Shown here one piece after another: positions 12,865 to 15,267 of a DNA stretch of 15,267 bases; positions within the stretch are counted from its first letter, which is position 1, and each line of letters opens with the position of its first letter. The position numbers and the translations under genes are program-made. The stretch is taken from positions 1 through 15,267 of the forward strand of contig CAZVWU010000013.1 in assembly GCA_964631205.1 (NCBI GenBank), in the 5' to 3' direction. The DNA comes from CAYYYJ01 sp964631205 (GTDB taxonomy: Archaea; Aenigmatarchaeota; Aenigmatarchaeia; QMZP01; JACQNV01). The notes under the pieces are model-generated. The model was given only the letters and a program-made list of their open reading frames with translations. It was not told the origin of the DNA and made no database searches.

Positions 12865-13560
12865 TTAAAATATCTTAAACCCACACGGTTTAATCCCCTC
12901 TTCTACTATAACAAATTTTGTGCTTTTGCCTTCAGGCTGGCTCCTATGCTTAATTATGCTAGCTTTCCTCTCGCTAGTTTTGCCTGTTTTTTCTAAAAGA
13001 AGCAAACACTTGGGCCAGTATTTCAATGTATCGCCGCCAACAATTTCGTTTTCCCCAGTATCCCAGTTTTTGTATGTGTGTGCAGTTATTATAACAGGGA
13101 TTTTTTTATCGCGGGCCAGATTTGACAGGATTGAAAGCTGCCTTGATAATTCCCTATTGTGTTCTGACATCTCAATTTTTTTGTTTTTTGCGGCATTTTC
13201 CGGATATTCCAATCTATAAAGTGCAACAGAAGAATCAAGTATAATAAGATCTGCAGCCTTTTTTTCAAGGTCTCTTATAAATTTGCCCTGCTCTTCAAAA
13301 GTTTTTGGCTCAAGTAATATAATACTATTTAGTATATTATCGATCTTCGAATTCCCTGAAATTTGCTTGAGCCTTTCTGAGGAGAAGCCGCCCTCTGTAT
13401 CTATGTAAATTATTTTCCCGCCATTTTTTGCGCAATCAGCAGACAGGATCAGGCACAGATTTGTTTTTCCTGTACCAGGAGCCCCGAAAACACTGGTCAA
13501 GGAAGAGTTTTCCAAATTGCACAATTCACTTAGCGGCTCAGGCAAATTAATCTCCTTCAT
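12865..13560 (-). CDS. radB: RadB, archaeal RecA/RadA paralogue
   Basis: The protein has 231 residues from the ATG at 13560, the normal size of RadB. A longer in-frame start at 13725 would add 55 hydrophobic residues and run across the divergent lipoprotein gene, so I reject it. RadB is a RecA-fold ATPase related to RadA/Rad51 without the N-terminal helix-hairpin-helix domain, and helps homologous recombination. Seen here are Walker A GAPGTGKT (26-33), IYIDTEGGFSSERL (51-64), Walker B LIILD (105-109), VIITAHTY (156-163) and GGDTLKYWPKC (175-185), the last two typical of the RadA/RadB core. It converges on topA and diverges from the lipoprotein gene. Confidence 0.93.
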   Translation of the reverse strand: MKEINLPEPLSELCNLENSSLTSVFGAPGTGKTNLCLILSADCAKNGGKIIYIDTEGGFSSERLKQISGNSKIDNILNSIILLEPKTFEEQGKFIRDLEKKAADLIILDSSVALYRLEYPENAAKNKKIEMSEHNRELSRQLSILSNLARDKKIPVIITAHTYKNWDTGENEIVGGDTLKYWPKCLLLLEKTGKTSERKASIIKHRSQPEGKSTKFVIVEEGIKPCGFKIF

Positions 13561-13599
13561 ATATAAGAATATTTGGAAGAAGAGATTAAAAGATTCTGT

Positions 13600-13608
13600 T
13601 TTATATGC
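13600..13608. promoter_or_regulatory. Possible shared TATA element between radB and the lipoprotein gene
   Basis: TTTATATGC lies 29-37 nt before the ATG at 13637. Read on the minus strand it is GCATATAAA, about 40 nt before the radB ATG at 13560. The 76-bp space between the starts holds few other candidates (for radB also CTTTTAATC at about 13584-13592). Confidence 0.35.
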
Positions 13609-13636
13609 TAATCCAAACAATATTATTAAAAGAGAT

Positions 13637-14092
13637 ATGAATTTAAAAATTTTGCCAATATTGCTTATTATTGTAGTATTAATAGTTGGAGGTTGTGCAC
13701 AGCAGCAACAGGATACAACAGCCAAAAGAAGGGTTGTTGGCGGGAGTGGGGAGTTACCGCCTTCCCCTGTTATTGTAAAAGACCAGGCAATAAAGAGCGG
13801 GACAGTGACAGTTGAGAAGGCAGTTTCAACTGGTCCGGGATGGATCTCAATAAGGGTTCAGGCAGATGGCGCTCCAGGCAATATTATAGGTTATGCAGCT
13901 GTTAAAGACGGTGAGAACTCAAATATTGCTGTAACTATAGATGCAGCAAAAGCAACTACAATGCTTTATGCAGTTTTGCACAAAGACAAAGGGATAGAAG
14001 GTAAGTTCGAATTCCCAGGAGCAGATTCAGTGGTTACAGTCGGCGATGTTGTAGGAGAAGTTGTTGCGCCTGCTTTCAAAGTGACTAAATAG
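13637..14092 (+). CDS. Lipoprotein with a DUF7282-like domain
   Basis: The protein has 151 residues from the ATG at 13637. A start at 13517 would overlap radB and bury the signal peptide, so I reject it. MNLKILPILL-type lysine then a hydrophobic core ends in IVGGC-AQQQ, a lipobox with Cys20 as the likely lipidated residue. A Gln/Thr/Arg linker follows. The domain (about 48-148) has TVTVEKAVST, WISIRVQADG, NIIGYAAVKDGENSNIAVTIDAAKA, MLYAVLHKDKG and a final V-rich strand. The order 'strand - hydrophobic face - viG(y) ...(L/V)xxGxxxNixVxId - LyAxLHxDxG' is what I recall for DUF7282, a secreted archaeal beta domain of unknown role. It could act in surface structure or binding. There is no link to the copper cluster beyond distance. 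Confidence 0.82.
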   Translation: MNLKILPILLIIVVLIVGGCAQQQQDTTAKRRVVGGSGELPPSPVIVKDQAIKSGTVTVEKAVSTGPGWISIRVQADGAPGNIIGYAAVKDGENSNIAVTIDAAKATTMLYAVLHKDKGIEGKFEFPGADSVVTVGDVVGEVVAPAFKVTK

Positions 14093-14112
14093 CCCGAAAC
14101 TAATTTTGGAAA

Positions 14113-14123
14113 TTTATATAAAG
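14113..14123 (+). promoter_or_regulatory. TATA box for the Hef-type helicase gene
   Basis: TTTATATAAAG lies 24-34 nt before the ATG at 14147, predicting a nearly leaderless transcript. Confidence 0.55.
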
Positions 14124-14146
14124 ATTTAACAGAAAGAAAGAGTTAT

Positions 14147-15267
14147 ATGTTTCTCTCCCACCTTTTAATCAAACCAAATGCAATCGAGTCAAGGAAATAC
14201 CAGGAATCAATAATTTCTTCTGCCATCAAAAACAATATACTATGCGTCCTGCCGACTGGTCTTGGCAAAACTCCGATAGCTGTTGTGCTCACAGCCCATA
14301 GGCTGAAGGATTTCCCTGAATCTAAAATCCTTGTTTTAGCTCCAACAAGGCCTCTGGTCAACCAACATTACAGATCTTTCATAAACCTGCTGGAAATTCC
14401 AGAAGATAATTTTGCTGTTATCACAGGCACTATAAACCCTGATCAAAGAGAGGAGATGTATAAAAATAAAAAAATAGTCTTTTCCACTCCACAGACTACA
14501 GAAAATGATTTAAAAGAAAAAAGATTAAACCTAAAGCATTTTAGTCTGCTTGTCCTGGATGAAGTTCACCATGCTATCGGGGATTATGCTTATCCATTTG
14601 TTGCAAAGGTATATTCAGAACAGGCGGAAAATCCGAAGATTCTGGGGCTGACAGCTTCCCCTGGAGGAGACAGGGAAAAAATAGATGAAATCTGTAAAAA
14701 TTCAGGATTAGATTCTGTTGAAATAAGGACAGAACAGGATGAAGATGTAAAGCCTTACATAAAAGAAAAGGAAATAGAGTGGATAAATGTTGATTTCCCA
14801 GAAAATTTTGATAAAATAAGGCAGCTCCTCAAGTCAGCATATTTTCAGAGAATAGAAACCCTCAGAAAAATGTGGCTGATAAAGAGGAAATCTGCGACAA
14901 AAAAGGAATTGCTTGCTTTGCAAAATAATCTGATGATGAAAATAAGATCAGGAAACAAAAATGCCTTTATTGGGCTTTCACTTGTCCTCCCTGCAATAAA
15001 AATAGAGCATGCGATCGGCCTTCTCGAGACCCAAGGAATATCAATGCTTGAGAAGTACTGGGGAAAAATAAGGGATGACAAGGATTCAAAATATTCCAGA
15101 TCCCTTTTGAACGATAAAACAATATCCAATGCAATGTGGATGACAAACAATTTTTTTACAGAAGGGTATAAGCACCCTAAAATTAGCAAGCTGTGCACTA
15201 TTGTAAATTCCAAGATCAAAGATAACCCAAACTCCAAAATAATAATTTTTGCAAGCTATAGGGATAC
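14147..15267 (+). CDS. hef: Hef-type helicase/nuclease, N-terminal helicase part (runs off the right edge)
   Basis: There are 373 codons open to the window end. Superfamily 2 helicase motifs of the Hef/FANCM/Mph1 type appear in order: LIKPNAIESRKYQ (Q-type entry), LPTGLGKT at 35-42 (Walker A), APTRPLVNQH at 65-74, TPQTTENDL at 114-122, DEVHHAIGDYAY at 138-149 (DEAH-type box with the family's G-DYAY) and GLTASPG at 167-173. After about 190 comes VKPYIKEKEIEWI, then the helical insert, then SKIIIFASYRD, the start of the second RecA domain. Euryarchaeal Hef has an XPF-type nuclease domain at the C-terminus. That part is outside the window, so a helicase-only version is not excluded. Hef acts at stalled replication forks and branched DNA. 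The antisense ORFs here are shadows. Confidence 0.93.
   Translation, partial: MFLSHLLIKPNAIESRKYQESIISSAIKNNILCVLPTGLGKTPIAVVLTAHRLKDFPESKILVLAPTRPLVNQHYRSFINLLEIPEDNFAVITGTINPDQREEMYKNKKIVFSTPQTTENDLKEKRLNLKHFSLLVLDEVHHAIGDYAYPFVAKVYSEQAENPKILGLTASPGGDREKIDEICKNSGLDSVEIRTEQDEDVKPYIKEKEIEWINVDFPENFDKIRQLLKSAYFQRIETLRKMWLIKRKSATKKELLALQNNLMMKIRSGNKNAFIGLSLVLPAIKIEHAIGLLETQGISMLEKYWGKIRDDKDSKYSRSLLNDKTISNAMWMTNNFFTEGYKHPKISKLCTIVNSKIKDNPNSKIIIFASYRD

Noticed and set aside
13561..13725. Upstream start that would add 55 hydrophobic residues to RadB
   Set aside because: It overlaps the divergent lipoprotein gene and RadB does not have such a segment.
1..15267. CRISPR array, insertion sequence, prophage or integron
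   Set aside because: No regularly spaced repeats, transposase, integrase or phage structural genes are visible; the repeats seen are single pairs.

Overview
The window looks like about 15 kb of a DPANN-type archaeal genome (Woesearchaeota/Pacearchaeota-like) taken from a metagenome or draft assembly. It carries a RadB recombinase, a Hef-type helicase, an archaeal topoisomerase IA with C-terminal zinc fingers, a TrmB-family regulator and archaeal TATA boxes (TATTTAAA-like) about 30-45 nt before first genes. Internal operon genes have GGAGGT-like ribosome sites, while genes at transcription starts mostly lack them. The DNA is AT-rich. Two runs of exactly ten N (5620-5629 and 12214-12223) are scaffold joins, and both fall inside genes.

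Left part (1-9521): a metal/thiol cluster of the cell envelope. On the minus strand, a BlaI/MecI-type repressor is coupled by an ATGA overlap to the start of a membrane protein, probably an M56/M48-like protease that runs off the left edge. Divergently, on the plus strand, lies a tight run of about eleven genes. In order: a multi-span membrane protein with several cysteine pairs and a Cys/His C-terminal domain; a DUF5676-like two-span protein; a tiny anchored peptide ending MVGGC; a 59-residue Cys-rich protein; an anchored protein with three tandem thioredoxin-like CxxC domains; two His-rich envelope proteins sharing a domain, one with a C2H2 zinc finger on its cytosolic side; a small multi-span membrane protein broken by the first N-run; an NTF2-like anchored protein; a Met/His-rich protein with two copies of a beta-sandwich domain; and a P1B-1 Cu(+)-ATPase (CopA). 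The simplest reading is a copper (possibly broader soft-metal) sensing, binding and export system in which thiol chemistry outside the membrane accompanies ATP-driven export. The BlaI pair is the likely switch.

Middle (9522-9781): a gene-free stretch of about 260 bp full of palindromes, with two TATA-like boxes and a perfect 12-bp inverted repeat just ahead of a TrmB-family regulator (9782-10564).

Right part (10640-15267): ordinary information-processing genes. These are topA (with the second N-run, where both flanks encode the same peptide, and with an odd 28-nt internal near-repeat), radB on the minus strand, a DUF7282-like lipoprotein, and the N-terminal 373 codons of a Hef-type helicase cut by the window end.

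The most novel-looking part is 2084-4004: the MVGGC peptide with an in-frame second copy of its last codons behind a strong hairpin, then the 59-residue Cys protein, then the triple thioredoxin protein.
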